Positions 1 through 7,398 of a stretch of 9,369 nt of DNA are shown one piece after another (positions within the stretch are counted from its first letter, which is position 1; each line of letters starts with the position of its first letter). Origin of the DNA: Deltaproteobacteria bacterium (lineage in GTDB: Bacteria; Myxococcota_A; Polyangia; Haliangiales; Haliangiaceae). Where the stretch lies: assembly GCA_013813945.1 (NCBI GenBank), contig JACCQV010000690.1:1-9369 (forward strand). The letters are read 5' to 3'. The notes under the pieces were generated by a model, which saw only the letters and a list, made by a program, of their open reading frames with translations, had not been told where the DNA came from and ran no database searches. The position numbers and the translations under genes are program-made.

Positions 1-331
1 AGCAGACGTCCTGTACGAAGTTGGCATTGACCTTCGTCATCTCGTCGAACAGCCAGAGGTAGCCGGCGTCGGTCAGCCGATATCTTCCCCCGTCGAGCGC
101 GACCAGCTCCAGGGCTAGACAGCCCTCGAGGAGGACCCGGGCCGCATACAGCGAGACGTTGGCTCGAGTCGCGACTTCGGCGGGCAAAAGGCCCGCGGTC
201 TTCGACGCGTGCACCACGCCGAGGACGCCCATGTTGCGGGCTGCCATGGCTGCCTGAAAGAACAGCGGTGAGAACGCGAGTGCGTGCACCTGCTTGTAGG
301 ACTTGGGAACCTTTTTTCGACCGCCGGCCAT
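1..331 (-). CDS. SAM-dependent methyltransferase, N-terminal part (cut by window edge)
   Basis: Reading leftward from an ATG at 331-329 gives 110 codons without a stop, running off the left edge. The visible protein begins MAGGRKKVPKSYKQ and looks like the helical dimerisation plus winged-helix domain in front of many small-molecule methyltransferases: an AFSPLFFQAAMAARNMGV helix (residues 19-36), a PAEVATRANVS helix-turn-helix (50-60), a second helix around ARVLLEGC (64-71), and a wing GGRYRLTDAGYLW (81-93). The DEMTKVNANFVQDVC stretch (96-110) resembles, from memory, methyltransferases of flexirubin, dialkylresorcinol and aryl polyene clusters. The SAM-binding Rossmann fold should lie beyond the window, so catalysis is not shown here. 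It is divergent from the ACP operon across 83 bp. By context it would methylate the aryl head group. An unrelated regulator with a winged helix is the main alternative. Confidence 0.72.
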   Translation of the reverse strand, partial: MAGGRKKVPKSYKQVHALAFSPLFFQAAMAARNMGVLGVVHASKTAGLLPAEVATRANVSLYAARVLLEGCLALELVALDGGRYRLTDAGYLWLFDEMTKVNANFVQDVC

Positions 332-414
332 GCCGGACTCTACGACTGGCCCCCTGTGAAGAGGGCACGTTCAGGCTTGAATTCGAACCTTCGCTAACTA
401 CACTAGCCGCGCGT
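332..414. promoter_or_regulatory. Divergent intergenic region, methyltransferase / ACP operon
   Basis: This 83-bp gap is the only clear non-coding DNA in the window and separates two oppositely oriented genes, so it should hold both promoters. Its right half is noticeably richer in A/T than the flanking genes. I see no strong Shine-Dalgarno sequence in front of either start codon, no convincing operator palindrome beyond the short GAATTC at 380-385, and no terminator hairpin. Confidence 0.6.
377..404 (+). promoter_or_regulatory. Candidate sigma70-like promoter for the ACP operon
   Basis: TTGAAT (377-382, four of six matches to TTGACA) and TACACT (399-404, four of six matches to TATAAT) are separated by 16 bp. 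Transcription would then begin near 411, only a few bases before the ACP ATG at 415, which would make the message nearly leaderless. The lack of a Shine-Dalgarno motif before 415 fits that reading. The match is weak and was chosen by eye. Confidence 0.3.
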
Positions 415-708
415 ATGGAACCTCCGTCCAAAGCAGAGATCCTCCTGAAAATACAGGAGATGATGAAGGACCTGTTCGAGCTGGATGCCGGTCGGGTTCA
501 GCCTGAGGCCCGCTTGATCGAAGATCTCGAGCTGGACAGCCTCGACGCCATCGATCTGGCGGTCAAGGTGGAGGAGACGACCGGCCGAGCCTTCGATGAA
601 CAAATGATCCGGTCGCTACGTACCATTGATGACGTGATCGTTGCCCTTCAAGTCTTGATCAGCTCCAAGGACGCTCCGGCGGCCGCCCCCCGTTCGACCG
701 AGTCATGA
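415..708 (+). CDS. Acyl carrier protein, APE/type II PKS-like
   Basis: A 97-residue acyl carrier protein. The motif EDLELDSLDAIDL carries the phosphopantetheine attachment serine at Ser42 (codon 538-540), followed by the usual helix III region (RSLRTIDDVIVAL). The EDLxLDS(I/L)DAxDL pattern is typical of ACPs in aryl polyene clusters and differs from the DSL(D/E)xVEL pattern of housekeeping fatty acid ACP. The last 15 or so residues form an Ala/Pro/Ser tail. I chose ATG 415 because the protein then begins at the natural first helix; extending to GTG 268 would add residues with no ACP character and overlap the divergent methyltransferase. The stop overlaps the next start as ATGA. It should carry the aryl starter or growing polyene chain. 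APE clusters usually encode two ACPs; only one is visible here. Confidence 0.9.
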   Translation: MEPPSKAEILLKIQEMMKDLFELDAGRVQPEARLIEDLELDSLDAIDLAVKVEETTGRAFDEQMIRSLRTIDDVIVALQVLISSKDAPAAAPRSTES

Positions 709-1403
709 CCGTCGGTGGGTCCACCCGCTCGATCGCACTCGCGATCATGGCGATCATGGCGATCGCGGCCGGACCCGCTGCTGCTGCCCCCGCAACCGAG
801 ACGCCGCCCGCGTCGCTGATCTCCGGTGCCCCTGCGCAGGGCGCGGCGATCAACCCGGTGTTCAAGCTCCTCGAGCTTCAGCGCCTGGGCTGCAAGTTCA
901 GCGAAGAGAAGCGGGTCGCCCTGCTCGCTCGGCCCCTCAAGTCGACCGGCACGATCTACTTCGAGCGCGACAAGGGGATCGCGCGCACGACGCTCACCCC
1001 GAAGGTCCAGCACGTCGTCCTGACGAAGACGACGCTGCGGATCAAGACCGACAAGAAGTCCGAGGAGATCCCGCTCGACAAGAGCAAGGACCTCAAGGCG
1101 TTCGCATTGATCTTCCCGACGCTGCTACGCGGCGATCGCGCCGAGCTCGAGAAATCGTTCGCGATCGGCCTGTACGGCAGCGACAAGGACTGGTGGGCGC
1201 TGGCGTTCACGCCGAAGACCGATTCGCTCAAGAAGCTCATCAAGCGGGTCGTCGTGTTCGGGAAGAAGACCGACATCGTGTCGTTGCAGATCGTCGAGGC
1301 GAGCGGCGACACGACGGACACCCGGTTGACTGACCTCCTGAAGAACGCAGACGTGCCCGACGCCGAGATCGCGAAAGCTTTCGGAGCGCCCGGAGCGAAG
1401 TGA
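705..1403 (+). CDS. LolA-like periplasmic lipid/lipoprotein carrier
   Basis: A 232-residue secreted protein. Residues 1-28 form a signal peptide with a hydrophobic core (about 10-23) and a likely AxA cleavage site around residues 25-28; there is no lipobox cysteine, so it should be soluble in the periplasm. The mature part has the LolA pattern: F65-SEEK (compare F-x-Q-x-K), LARPLKSTGTIYFER (74-88), then a strand-rich region with alternating hydrophobic residues, as expected for the incomplete beta-barrel that shields an acyl chain. LolA proteins shuttle lipoproteins across the periplasm; the divergent LolA-like members of APE clusters are thought to serve the polyene lipid or its partner lipoprotein instead. 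It overlaps the ACP by 4 nt and the exporter by 1 nt. Its many lysines (for example TDKKSEEIPLDKSKDLK) are notable. The fold assignment is by motif only. Confidence 0.82.
   Translation: MTVGGSTRSIALAIMAIMAIAAGPAAAAPATETPPASLISGAPAQGAAINPVFKLLELQRLGCKFSEEKRVALLARPLKSTGTIYFERDKGIARTTLTPKVQHVVLTKTTLRIKTDKKSEEIPLDKSKDLKAFALIFPTLLRGDRAELEKSFAIGLYGSDKDWWALAFTPKTDSLKKLIKRVVVFGKKTDIVSLQIVEASGDTTDTRLTDLLKNADVPDAEIAKAFGAPGAK
741..767 (+). repeat. Three tandem 9-bp units in the LolA-like signal peptide
   Basis: GCGATCATG occurs at 741-749 and again at 750-758, followed by the degenerate unit GCGATCGCG at 759-767. The units encode the repeated Ala-Ile-Met of the signal-peptide core. Gain or loss of one unit would stay in frame and change only the hydrophobic length. 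Confidence 0.75.
1392..1395 (+). promoter_or_regulatory. Ribosome binding site deciding the exporter start
   Basis: GGAG lies 7 nt before ATG 1403 and only 4 nt before the in-frame GTG 1400. The spacing favours ATG 1403, which also makes a TGATG junction like those at 4413, 5036 and 6646. Confidence 0.5.
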
Positions 1404-3769
1404 TGCGCCGGCGCGGCCGCGCCGCAACCATCGTCGTGCTGCTCGGGGTCGCGATCGGGTTTGCCGTCGCAACTCCGTACTTTCAGTTCACGACGAAGAT
1501 CACGGAGTTTCTCCCCGACGATAGCGAAGATCGCGGGGCGCAGATCGCCGCGCTGCTGGCCGAGAGCGAGCTCTCGCGCGTCATGATGATCGACCTGACG
1601 CTGGGGGAGCCGGCGCCCGCGCCCAAGGTGGAGGGCGCCGGATTCACTCCGGCGCCCGGGGTCGACCGATTACGGACCTTGGCGCTCTCGCTCGTGGACT
1701 TCCTCCGAGCCCAGCCCGATGTTGCCTCTGCACGCAGCGGGTTCACCGAGGCGGACGTGACCGCGATGCTCGAGTTCCTCGGACGCTGGACAGCGACGAC
1801 ATTCGTGCCGCGCGACGCCTATACCGACGCGGAGCTGCGCGCGCGCTTGACCAAGCTCAAGGAGGATCTCGGCGGGCCAATGGGCATGCTGATCCGGCAG
1901 ACTGCACCGCGCGATCCGCTCGGTGGAACGTGGGAACCACTCGAGGCGTTGCGCGGAGCGCAAGGAACCACGCTGGTCGACGAGGACGGGGTCGTGTTCA
2001 CCGCGGATCGGCTGCATGCCTTCGTGTTCGTCGAGACGCGAAGCTCGACATTCCAGAGCGATGCGCAGATCGAGTTCCGCAGGGTACTCGACGCGTGGAT
2101 GGCGCGCTCGGCACCGCCGCCGGCCCGCATGCAGACCGCCGGCACGGCACAGTACGCAATCGCCTCGGAGGCGCAGATCAAGGGCGACGTGAACCGGATC
2201 GGGATCATCTCGACCGTCGGGATCTTGATCGTCTTCCTCGTCCTGTTCGGCTCGCTGCGGTTGATCGCGCTCGGGATCATTCCGATGGTGTTCGGCAGCG
2301 CCGTCGCGGTGCTCGTCTGCCAGGCACTGTTCGGGGAGATCCACGGCATCACGATCGCGTTCGGTACGTCGCTGCTCGGCGTTGGTCTCGACTACGTCGA
2401 ACATTACTACGCCCACTTCGTGCTCACGCCCGAGGTGCCCGCCGCAGCCACGATGAAGCGGGTCGCGCCGAGCATTGCGCTCGGAGCACTGACGACGATC
2501 ATCGGGTTCGTCGGCATCGCGGCATCGGGTCTCGGCGGGCTCCGCCAGATGGCAGTGTTCTCGGTGGTCGCGATCATCGCGTCGATGACGGCGACGATCT
2601 GGATCGTCCCGCAATGGATGCCGACCAAGTACCAGCCACCGCGCACGCTGGCGCTGATGAACCGGATCGTGCTCGCATTCCTCGTCAAGCTGACCAGCCG
2701 GATCTGGAGCCGGACCGCGCGCCTCGTGGTGATCGCGCTCGCGGTGCTCGCGACCGTCGCCGGCGTGGGAGCCGCGCAGTTCTCCGACAACGTGAACATG
2801 CTGGTCAACGAGCAAGGGCCGCATGTCGTCGAAGACCGCGCCGTGCGCGCGCGACTTGGACCGGACACGAGCTCGTTCGCCGTCGTCACCGCACCGACCG
2901 ACGAGGCGCTGCTCGCGGCGATCGGCACCACCACCGCAGAGCTCGAGCGCGCGCGTGCCGCCGGCCACGTGACATCGTTCGTGGCGCTCGACCGGATCCT
3001 GCCGAGCCGCGAGGAGCAGACCGCACGACTCGCGGCCGCGCGCGCCGCCGAGCCTCGGATCCGCAGCGTGATGACCGAGCTCGAGTTCGTGCCGGACCAG
3101 TTCGCCGACTTCTGGGCCGCACTCGCAGAACCGGCGCCTGCGTTCCTGAGCCTCGCTGACCTCCGCACATCTCCCCTCGCGCCGCTGCTGACGGCATGGG
3201 TGCCGGCGCAGTCCACGCCCATCGCACTGATCCCGCTGGTGGGTGTGACCGATGTTGGCGCACTGCGCGCGGTCGTCCCGAGCGCCACGATCGTCGTGCC
3301 CCAGGAGACCATCGTCGAGCTGTTCCGCGGCGTGCGGATCCGGACCGTGGTGTCGTCGCTCATCGGCTTCGCGGCGATCTTCCTCCTGCTCGGGGTTCGC
3401 TACCGCAGCGGCAAGAAGGCTCTCGTCGCGCTCGCGCCCGCCCTCCTGGCCTGTGTGGCCACGGTGGGGACGCTCGTGGCGATCGGAACGCCGCTCACGA
3501 TCTTGCACGTCATGTCGCTGCTACTCGTGGTGTCGCTCGGGGTCGATTTCGGCATCTTCTTCGTCGACACGACCGAGTCACTCGAAGAGTCTGCTCGCAC
3601 GATGATCTCGATCCTCACGGCCGCGGTCACGACGATCCTCTCGTTCGGGCTCCTCGGCCTGAGCGCCAGCCCGGGGCTGGCCGCGATTGGTGTGACCGTG
3701 ACCCTGGGCGTGTCGTTCAGCCTCGTGTTCTGCTTCGTCATGGCGTCACTCGCGGGGCCCCGGTCATGA
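1403..3769 (+). CDS. MMPL/RND-family exporter of the aryl polyene cluster
   Basis: A 788-residue inner-membrane protein with the duplicated RND layout. A first membrane helix (about 7-24) is followed by a large periplasmic domain to about residue 266, then five helices (about 267-405). A second helix around 438-460, a second periplasmic domain and five final helices (about 650-785) repeat the plan, giving twelve in all. Charged residues expected for proton relay occur at equivalent points of both halves: GVGLDY with Asp330-Tyr331, and SLGVDF with Asp715. MMPL proteins use the proton gradient to export lipids such as mycolates and hopanoids; in APE clusters this family is the presumed exporter of the polyene lipid. 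No third domain or C-terminal extension is present. It sits between the LolA-like carrier and the lipoprotein, overlapping them by 1 and 4 nt, consistent with one transport unit. Substrate is inferred. Confidence 0.9.
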   Translation: MRRRGRAATIVVLLGVAIGFAVATPYFQFTTKITEFLPDDSEDRGAQIAALLAESELSRVMMIDLTLGEPAPAPKVEGAGFTPAPGVDRLRTLALSLVDFLRAQPDVASARSGFTEADVTAMLEFLGRWTATTFVPRDAYTDAELRARLTKLKEDLGGPMGMLIRQTAPRDPLGGTWEPLEALRGAQGTTLVDEDGVVFTADRLHAFVFVETRSSTFQSDAQIEFRRVLDAWMARSAPPPARMQTAGTAQYAIASEAQIKGDVNRIGIISTVGILIVFLVLFGSLRLIALGIIPMVFGSAVAVLVCQALFGEIHGITIAFGTSLLGVGLDYVEHYYAHFVLTPEVPAAATMKRVAPSIALGALTTIIGFVGIAASGLGGLRQMAVFSVVAIIASMTATIWIVPQWMPTKYQPPRTLALMNRIVLAFLVKLTSRIWSRTARLVVIALAVLATVAGVGAAQFSDNVNMLVNEQGPHVVEDRAVRARLGPDTSSFAVVTAPTDEALLAAIGTTTAELERARAAGHVTSFVALDRILPSREEQTARLAAARAAEPRIRSVMTELEFVPDQFADFWAALAEPAPAFLSLADLRTSPLAPLLTAWVPAQSTPIALIPLVGVTDVGALRAVVPSATIVVPQETIVELFRGVRIRTVVSSLIGFAAIFLLLGVRYRSGKKALVALAPALLACVATVGTLVAIGTPLTILHVMSLLLVVSLGVDFGIFFVDTTESLEESARTMISILTAAVTTILSFGLLGLSASPGLAAIGVTVTLGVSFSLVFCFVMASLAGPRS

Positions 3770-4413
3770 AGGCGCTCGCCCTCTTCGCGTGGGTGACCGT
3801 TGCGGCATGCGGGGGCCCACCGAAGCGCCAGTCCGTCATCCTGACCGGCGCGCCGTCCGAATATCCCGGAGTGCTGCCCGATCCCCGGACGCTGCCGCAG
3901 GACTTCATGGTCCGACAGACCCTGACGATCCGCACGAAGAGCGACGGCAAGCCGGTCGAGGCGGAGCTCGACGCGGTGTTGCAGAAGCAGGGTGATACGC
4001 TCCTGATCGTGGGCTTCGGACCGATGAATGCGAAGGCATTCACCCTCACACATCGTGGTGATCGCGTCGAGTTCGCCCAGTTCATGGGCCGCGAGCTCCC
4101 GTTCTCCCCGCGCAACGTCGTTCTGGACGTTCACCGCGTGTACTTCAAACGCCTGCCGACACCGAGCGAGCCCCGATACACGGGGGTCCGCCGAGGCGAG
4201 CTCGACGGGGAGAGCCTCGAAGAGACGTGGCAGGACGGTCAGCTCCGCGGCACGGTGTTCACGCGCCCGGGCAGCAAGCTGGTGGGGGCCATCCGTGTCG
4301 AGCGCGGACCGGGCTGCGACCCGACCCACTGCGAGCCCGAATCCGCAACGCTCATCAACGAGTGGTTCGGCTACACGCTCTCGATCGTCAGCGAAGACTA
4401 CGAGCGGTTGTGA
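3766..4413 (+). CDS. DUF3261-type outer-membrane lipoprotein
   Basis: A 215-residue lipoprotein. Its short signal ends in a lipobox V12-A13-A14-C15, so Cys15 should be lipidated; the next residues are Gly-Gly, not Asp, which in the Lol rules favours outer-membrane placement. The body is strand-rich (VRQTLTIRTK, AELDAVLQKQGDTLLIVGFG), like DUF3261 lipoproteins found beside LolA and MMPL genes in APE clusters. Near the C-terminus a C184-DPTH-C189 pair could form a disulfide in the periplasm. The ATG at 3766 overlaps the exporter stop as ATGA, and the only good signal peptide starts there, so the longer upstream reading frame is rejected. The likely job is receiving or anchoring the polyene lipid at the outer membrane, but no DUF3261 function is experimentally established to my knowledge. 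Family assignment rests on size, lipobox and neighbours. Confidence 0.78.
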   Translation: MKALALFAWVTVAACGGPPKRQSVILTGAPSEYPGVLPDPRTLPQDFMVRQTLTIRTKSDGKPVEAELDAVLQKQGDTLLIVGFGPMNAKAFTLTHRGDRVEFAQFMGRELPFSPRNVVLDVHRVYFKRLPTPSEPRYTGVRRGELDGESLEETWQDGQLRGTVFTRPGSKLVGAIRVERGPGCDPTHCEPESATLINEWFGYTLSIVSEDYERL

Positions 4414-5036
4414 TGAAGGTCGTGCTCGGCATCATCTCGGCGCTGTTCCTGCTCGCGTCGCCGTTTGTCCTGTACTGGACGCTGACCAACCACGACGTCG
4501 CCGTGGCCGCGATCACGCTGATCGCGTGGGTGATCGTTCGCACGATCCCGATCCTGCTGTCGGCCAAGAAGGAGCAGCGCAACGCCGCGCTCCAGCTCCC
4601 CGCGATCGCACTGGTCTTCGCGATCCTGGGATGGGCGTTCGACAACGGCACCTGGCTCCTCGTCATGCCCTCGGCCACGCAGGCCACGTTCGGGCTCACG
4701 TTCTTGCGCTCACTGTCGGGGACGCCGCTGATCGAGCACTTCGCGAAGATGGTCAAGCCCGACCTCAGCGTGGGGGAGCTGGGCCATTGCCGGCGCTGGA
4801 CCAAGGCCTGGGGGATCTATCTGCTGGTGCTCGCCGGGATCGGTCTCGTCCTCGCGCGGTATGCCACCCTCGAGGTGTGGACGATCTACGTCGGCATCGG
4901 CAGCTACGTGCTGATCGGTGTGCTGTTCATCATCGAGTACGTCGTTCGCAAGATCAGCTTCCGGGATTACGGCCGCAATCCGCTTGACTGGTTACTCAGC
5001 AAATTGTTCCCTGCCCTCCGATCGGACCACCGCTGA
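4413..5036 (+). CDS. COG4648-type polytopic membrane protein
   Basis: A 207-residue inner-membrane protein with about six hydrophobic segments (about 3-22, 30-49, 60-76, 81-98, 133-151 and 155-178). Between the fourth and fifth lies a charged loop with PLIEHFAKMVKPDL (105-118) followed by HCRRWTKAW (125-133), a pattern that matches, from memory, the conserved core of the COG4648 proteins present in most APE clusters. A basic-aromatic tail (VRKISFRDYG, 178-187) follows the last helix. It starts at ATG 4413 in a TGATG junction; GTG 4410 is also in frame. The molecular role is unknown. In APE clusters such proteins normally lie next to the ACPs and the ligase, and it could hold the biosynthetic enzymes at the membrane, but that is inference. 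The hydrophobicity is clear; the family label is less certain. Confidence 0.75.
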   Translation: MKVVLGIISALFLLASPFVLYWTLTNHDVAVAAITLIAWVIVRTIPILLSAKKEQRNAALQLPAIALVFAILGWAFDNGTWLLVMPSATQATFGLTFLRSLSGTPLIEHFAKMVKPDLSVGELGHCRRWTKAWGIYLLVLAGIGLVLARYATLEVWTIYVGIGSYVLIGVLFIIEYVVRKISFRDYGRNPLDWLLSKLFPALRSDHR

Positions 5037-6646
5037 TGCTGAGCCGCCTCTTTCATAGCGACACAGAAGTTCAGCAGGATCTGATCTCGCAGGCGCACCG
5101 GATCGCTGCGCTGCTCGGACCACCTGGCGGGCGCGTGGTGCTGTCGTGCAAGCACGCACGGTCGTACGTCCCAGGTCTGCTCGGCGCATGGCTGGCGGGC
5201 GCCACGGTCGACCTGTTGCCGAACGTTCAGGCCGGAACGCTCGACCGCGTCGATGCCGATGCCGACGTCGCGTACGTTCTCCACGACGTCTCGGCGCGGC
5301 AGGAGCGCTCACCCAAGGCGATCTACGTGCCCGACCTCCTGACCGCGACCGAGACGACGGCCTCGCCGCGCGCCAATGCGTTCCCGGAGATTGCCGTCCG
5401 CATGACCACGTCGGGGACCACGGAGCGCCCGCGCTACGTGGTGAAGTCCATGGCCCAGCTCCTCGATGAGCTCGACGTGCTCGCCACCGTAATTGCGCCC
5501 GCTCGCTGCGTGCTCTCGACCGTGCCGCTGTCGCATCTCTACGGCCTGTTGTTCGGCGCGCTGTTGCCGCTGCGCATGGGAGCTCGCATCGTCAGCCACG
5601 AGGCATTGCTGCCGGCCGATGTCGCTGCGGTCATCGAGCGAGAGCAGGTCGATCTGATGATCAGCACGCCGGCTCACCTCCGTGCGATGGCCGATGCACC
5701 CATGCCACGCGGGCTGAGAGTGATCACGAGCGGTGCGCGCCTGCCGCCGGAGCTGCACATGAGCGTCGCGACCGGCCACGGCTGGCAGGTCACCGACGTC
5801 ATGGGCTCGACCGAGACGGGCGGCATCGCGACACGCAGCCACCCGATGAATGCCTGGGTCCCGCTGCCTGGCGTGCGCGTCTCGGCCCCCGAGGGGCTGC
5901 TGGTCGTGGAGTCGCCGTGGTGCGGTGCGCCGCGCGTCGAGCTCGAAGACCGCGTCGACATCAAGCCCGGTGGCTCGTTCCACTATCTTGGCCGGACGAA
6001 CGAGCTGTTGAAGATCGCCGGCAAGCGCGCTCACGCGCACGAGCTCGAGGCGACCGTGCGCGCCGTTGCCGGTGTCACCGACGCTGCCGTCCTCGCGCAC
6101 GCTGCGGCAGGCAAGGAAGCGCGCGTCGTTCTCGCGGTCTGCATCGCGGATGGCGCGGCCGTCGGACGCGAGGAGATCACCGAGGCGATTCGCCGGCAGT
6201 TCGACGCGGTCTTTGTCCCTCGAATGATCAAGATCGTCCCCAAGATCCCACGTACCGAGCGCGGCAAGCTCGACGGCGAGGCGCTGCGCGAGCTGTTCGG
6301 CATCACGACCGCGACGACCACGACCTCACAGATTCCGTTGGTGCGTGTCGGCCCCGGCCACTACACGGCCGAGGTGCCCGATGGTCTGGTGTTCTTCCAG
6401 GGACACTTCGATGCGTTCACGATCATGCCGGGTGCGGTGATCATCGAACGTCTGGTCTGGCCGGTCGTGAAGGCCGAGTTGCCCGACGTGAAGGCGCTGC
6501 GCGGGATCCGCCGGCTGCGGTTCCGTCGGCCCGTGATGCCGCAGCAACAGCTCTCGGTGACACTCCTGCGTGACAAGGGTCGGCTGACCTTCGAAGTCAC
6601 GTGTGCGAAGACCGTGGTCGCGAGCGGCCAGCTCCTGGTGGATTGA
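5036..6646 (+). CDS. Acyl-AMP ligase fused to hotdog dehydratase (ApeH-ApeI-like)
   Basis: A 536-residue two-domain enzyme. Residues 1 to about 425 are an adenylate-forming ligase: P-loop TTSGTTERPR (124-133), GSTETGG (257-263), Asp305 at the ribose-binding position, the GRTNELLKIAGKR hinge (319-331) and the PRTERGKL motif with catalytic Lys411. It should activate an aryl or acyl acid and load it on the ACP. Residues about 435-536 form a single hotdog dehydratase with FFQGHFDAFTIMPGAVIIE (453-471); His457 and Glu471 have the same 14-residue spacing as the FabZ catalytic pair His49/Glu63. This half should dehydrate 3-hydroxyacyl-ACP to the trans-enoyl form during polyene extension. In E. coli-type APE clusters these activities are separate proteins (ApeH and ApeI, letters from memory). 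The usual Pro of GHFP is Asp459. The TATTTTSQ stretch (about 424-431) looks like a linker. Junctions are TGATG on both sides. Confidence 0.88.
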   Translation: MLSRLFHSDTEVQQDLISQAHRIAALLGPPGGRVVLSCKHARSYVPGLLGAWLAGATVDLLPNVQAGTLDRVDADADVAYVLHDVSARQERSPKAIYVPDLLTATETTASPRANAFPEIAVRMTTSGTTERPRYVVKSMAQLLDELDVLATVIAPARCVLSTVPLSHLYGLLFGALLPLRMGARIVSHEALLPADVAAVIEREQVDLMISTPAHLRAMADAPMPRGLRVITSGARLPPELHMSVATGHGWQVTDVMGSTETGGIATRSHPMNAWVPLPGVRVSAPEGLLVVESPWCGAPRVELEDRVDIKPGGSFHYLGRTNELLKIAGKRAHAHELEATVRAVAGVTDAAVLAHAAAGKEARVVLAVCIADGAAVGREEITEAIRRQFDAVFVPRMIKIVPKIPRTERGKLDGEALRELFGITTATTTTSQIPLVRVGPGHYTAEVPDGLVFFQGHFDAFTIMPGAVIIERLVWPVVKAELPDVKALRGIRRLRFRRPVMPQQQLSVTLLRDKGRLTFEVTCAKTVVASGQLLVD

Positions 6647-7398
6647 TGCGGCTGTGCGCGATCATCCCGACGTACAACAATCCTCGAACGATCGAGGAGG
6701 TCGTCGCTCGCGTGCGCGAGCACATCTCGGACGTGGTCGTCGTCGACGATGGCAGCGCCGAGGAGGCTCGAGCGATTGTCCAGGGGCTCGCCGATTCCGG
6801 CCGCTGCCAGGTCGTGTTCCGCCCCGAGAACGGTGGCAAGGGCGCGGCGGTCAAGACCGGGTTTGCGTGGGCGCACGAGCACCAGTTCGACTACGCGCTG
6901 CAGATCGACGCCGACCTCCAGCACAACACCCACGACATCCCGCGGCTCATCGCGGCCGTCGGCGAAGCACCGACGAAGGAGACGCTCGTCCTGGCGAAGC
7001 CGGTCTTCGACGCGTCCGCACCGAAGGGCCGACTGCGCGCCCGCCAGCTCAGCGTGTTCTTCGCGATGGTCGAGACCCTCGGCAGGAAGGTCGGCGACCC
7101 GCTGTGCGGCTTCCGCGTGTATCCCGTCGAGGCCGCGCTGCGCGTCAAGGCCCGTGGCGATGCGATGGACTTCGATCCGGAGATCGCCGTGCGCCTCGTC
7201 TGGGAGGGTGTCGAAGTCGTGCACGTGCCGACGCCGGTGATCTATCGCGCGGCCGACGCCGGTGGCGTCTCGCATTTCCGCGGCGTTCGCGACACGCTCC
7301 TGATCTCGTGGACCCACTTCTGGCTGTGCACCGAAGGCGTGCTGCGGATCCTCTCGTACCCGGTGCGGGCCTTGATTCGCAGGTTGCGACGTGACTGA
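6646..7398 (+). CDS. Family 2 glycosyltransferase (GT-A fold)
   Basis: A 250-residue cytoplasmic or membrane-associated glycosyltransferase. It begins CAIIPTYNNP (4-13), typical of GT2, then VVVVDDGS (30-37) for nucleotide binding, a GGKGAAVKTGF loop (63-73) and the metal-binding DAD at Asp88-Ala89-Asp90. Further on are GDPLCGFRVYP, likely acceptor-site residues, and a hydrophobic, basic C-terminus (LRILSYPVRALIRRLRRD) that could contact the membrane. The pattern is close to dolichol-phosphate-mannose-synthase-like GT2 enzymes. In gammaproteobacterial APE clusters this domain is often joined to the acyltransferase encoded next; here the two are separate genes overlapping by 8 nt. It would attach a sugar during anchoring of the polyene. 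Donor sugar and acceptor cannot be read from sequence. I chose ATG 6646 (TGATG overlap, GT2 strand starting at residue 4) over an upstream GTG. Confidence 0.88.
   Translation: MRLCAIIPTYNNPRTIEEVVARVREHISDVVVVDDGSAEEARAIVQGLADSGRCQVVFRPENGGKGAAVKTGFAWAHEHQFDYALQIDADLQHNTHDIPRLIAAVGEAPTKETLVLAKPVFDASAPKGRLRARQLSVFFAMVETLGRKVGDPLCGFRVYPVEAALRVKARGDAMDFDPEIAVRLVWEGVEVVHVPTPVIYRAADAGGVSHFRGVRDTLLISWTHFWLCTEGVLRILSYPVRALIRRLRRD

Noticed and set aside
268..414. Extension of the ACP reading frame to GTG 268
   Set aside because: The added 49 residues are Arg/Cys/Pro-rich with no ACP character and overlap the start of the divergent methyltransferase; ATG 415 gives a normal ACP.
1930..3159. Plus-strand 409-codon frame inside the exporter gene
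   Set aside because: Arg/Asp-rich shadow frame overlapping a well-supported membrane protein.
1670..3508. Leftward open frame of 612 codons opposite the exporter
   Set aside because: Its product is rich in Arg, Asp, His and Glu with no recognisable domain. Long antisense frames are expected opposite GC-rich genes, and the exporter on the plus strand has clear membrane helices and motifs.
3196..3765. Upstream extension of the lipoprotein frame into the exporter gene
   Set aside because: It would bury the lipobox signal; the ATG at 3766 gives a normal lipoprotein and an ATGA junction.
4227..4412. Upstream extension of the COG4648-like frame
   Set aside because: The extension is a His/Arg/Gly-rich shadow of the lipoprotein gene; ATG 4413 starts directly at the first membrane helix.
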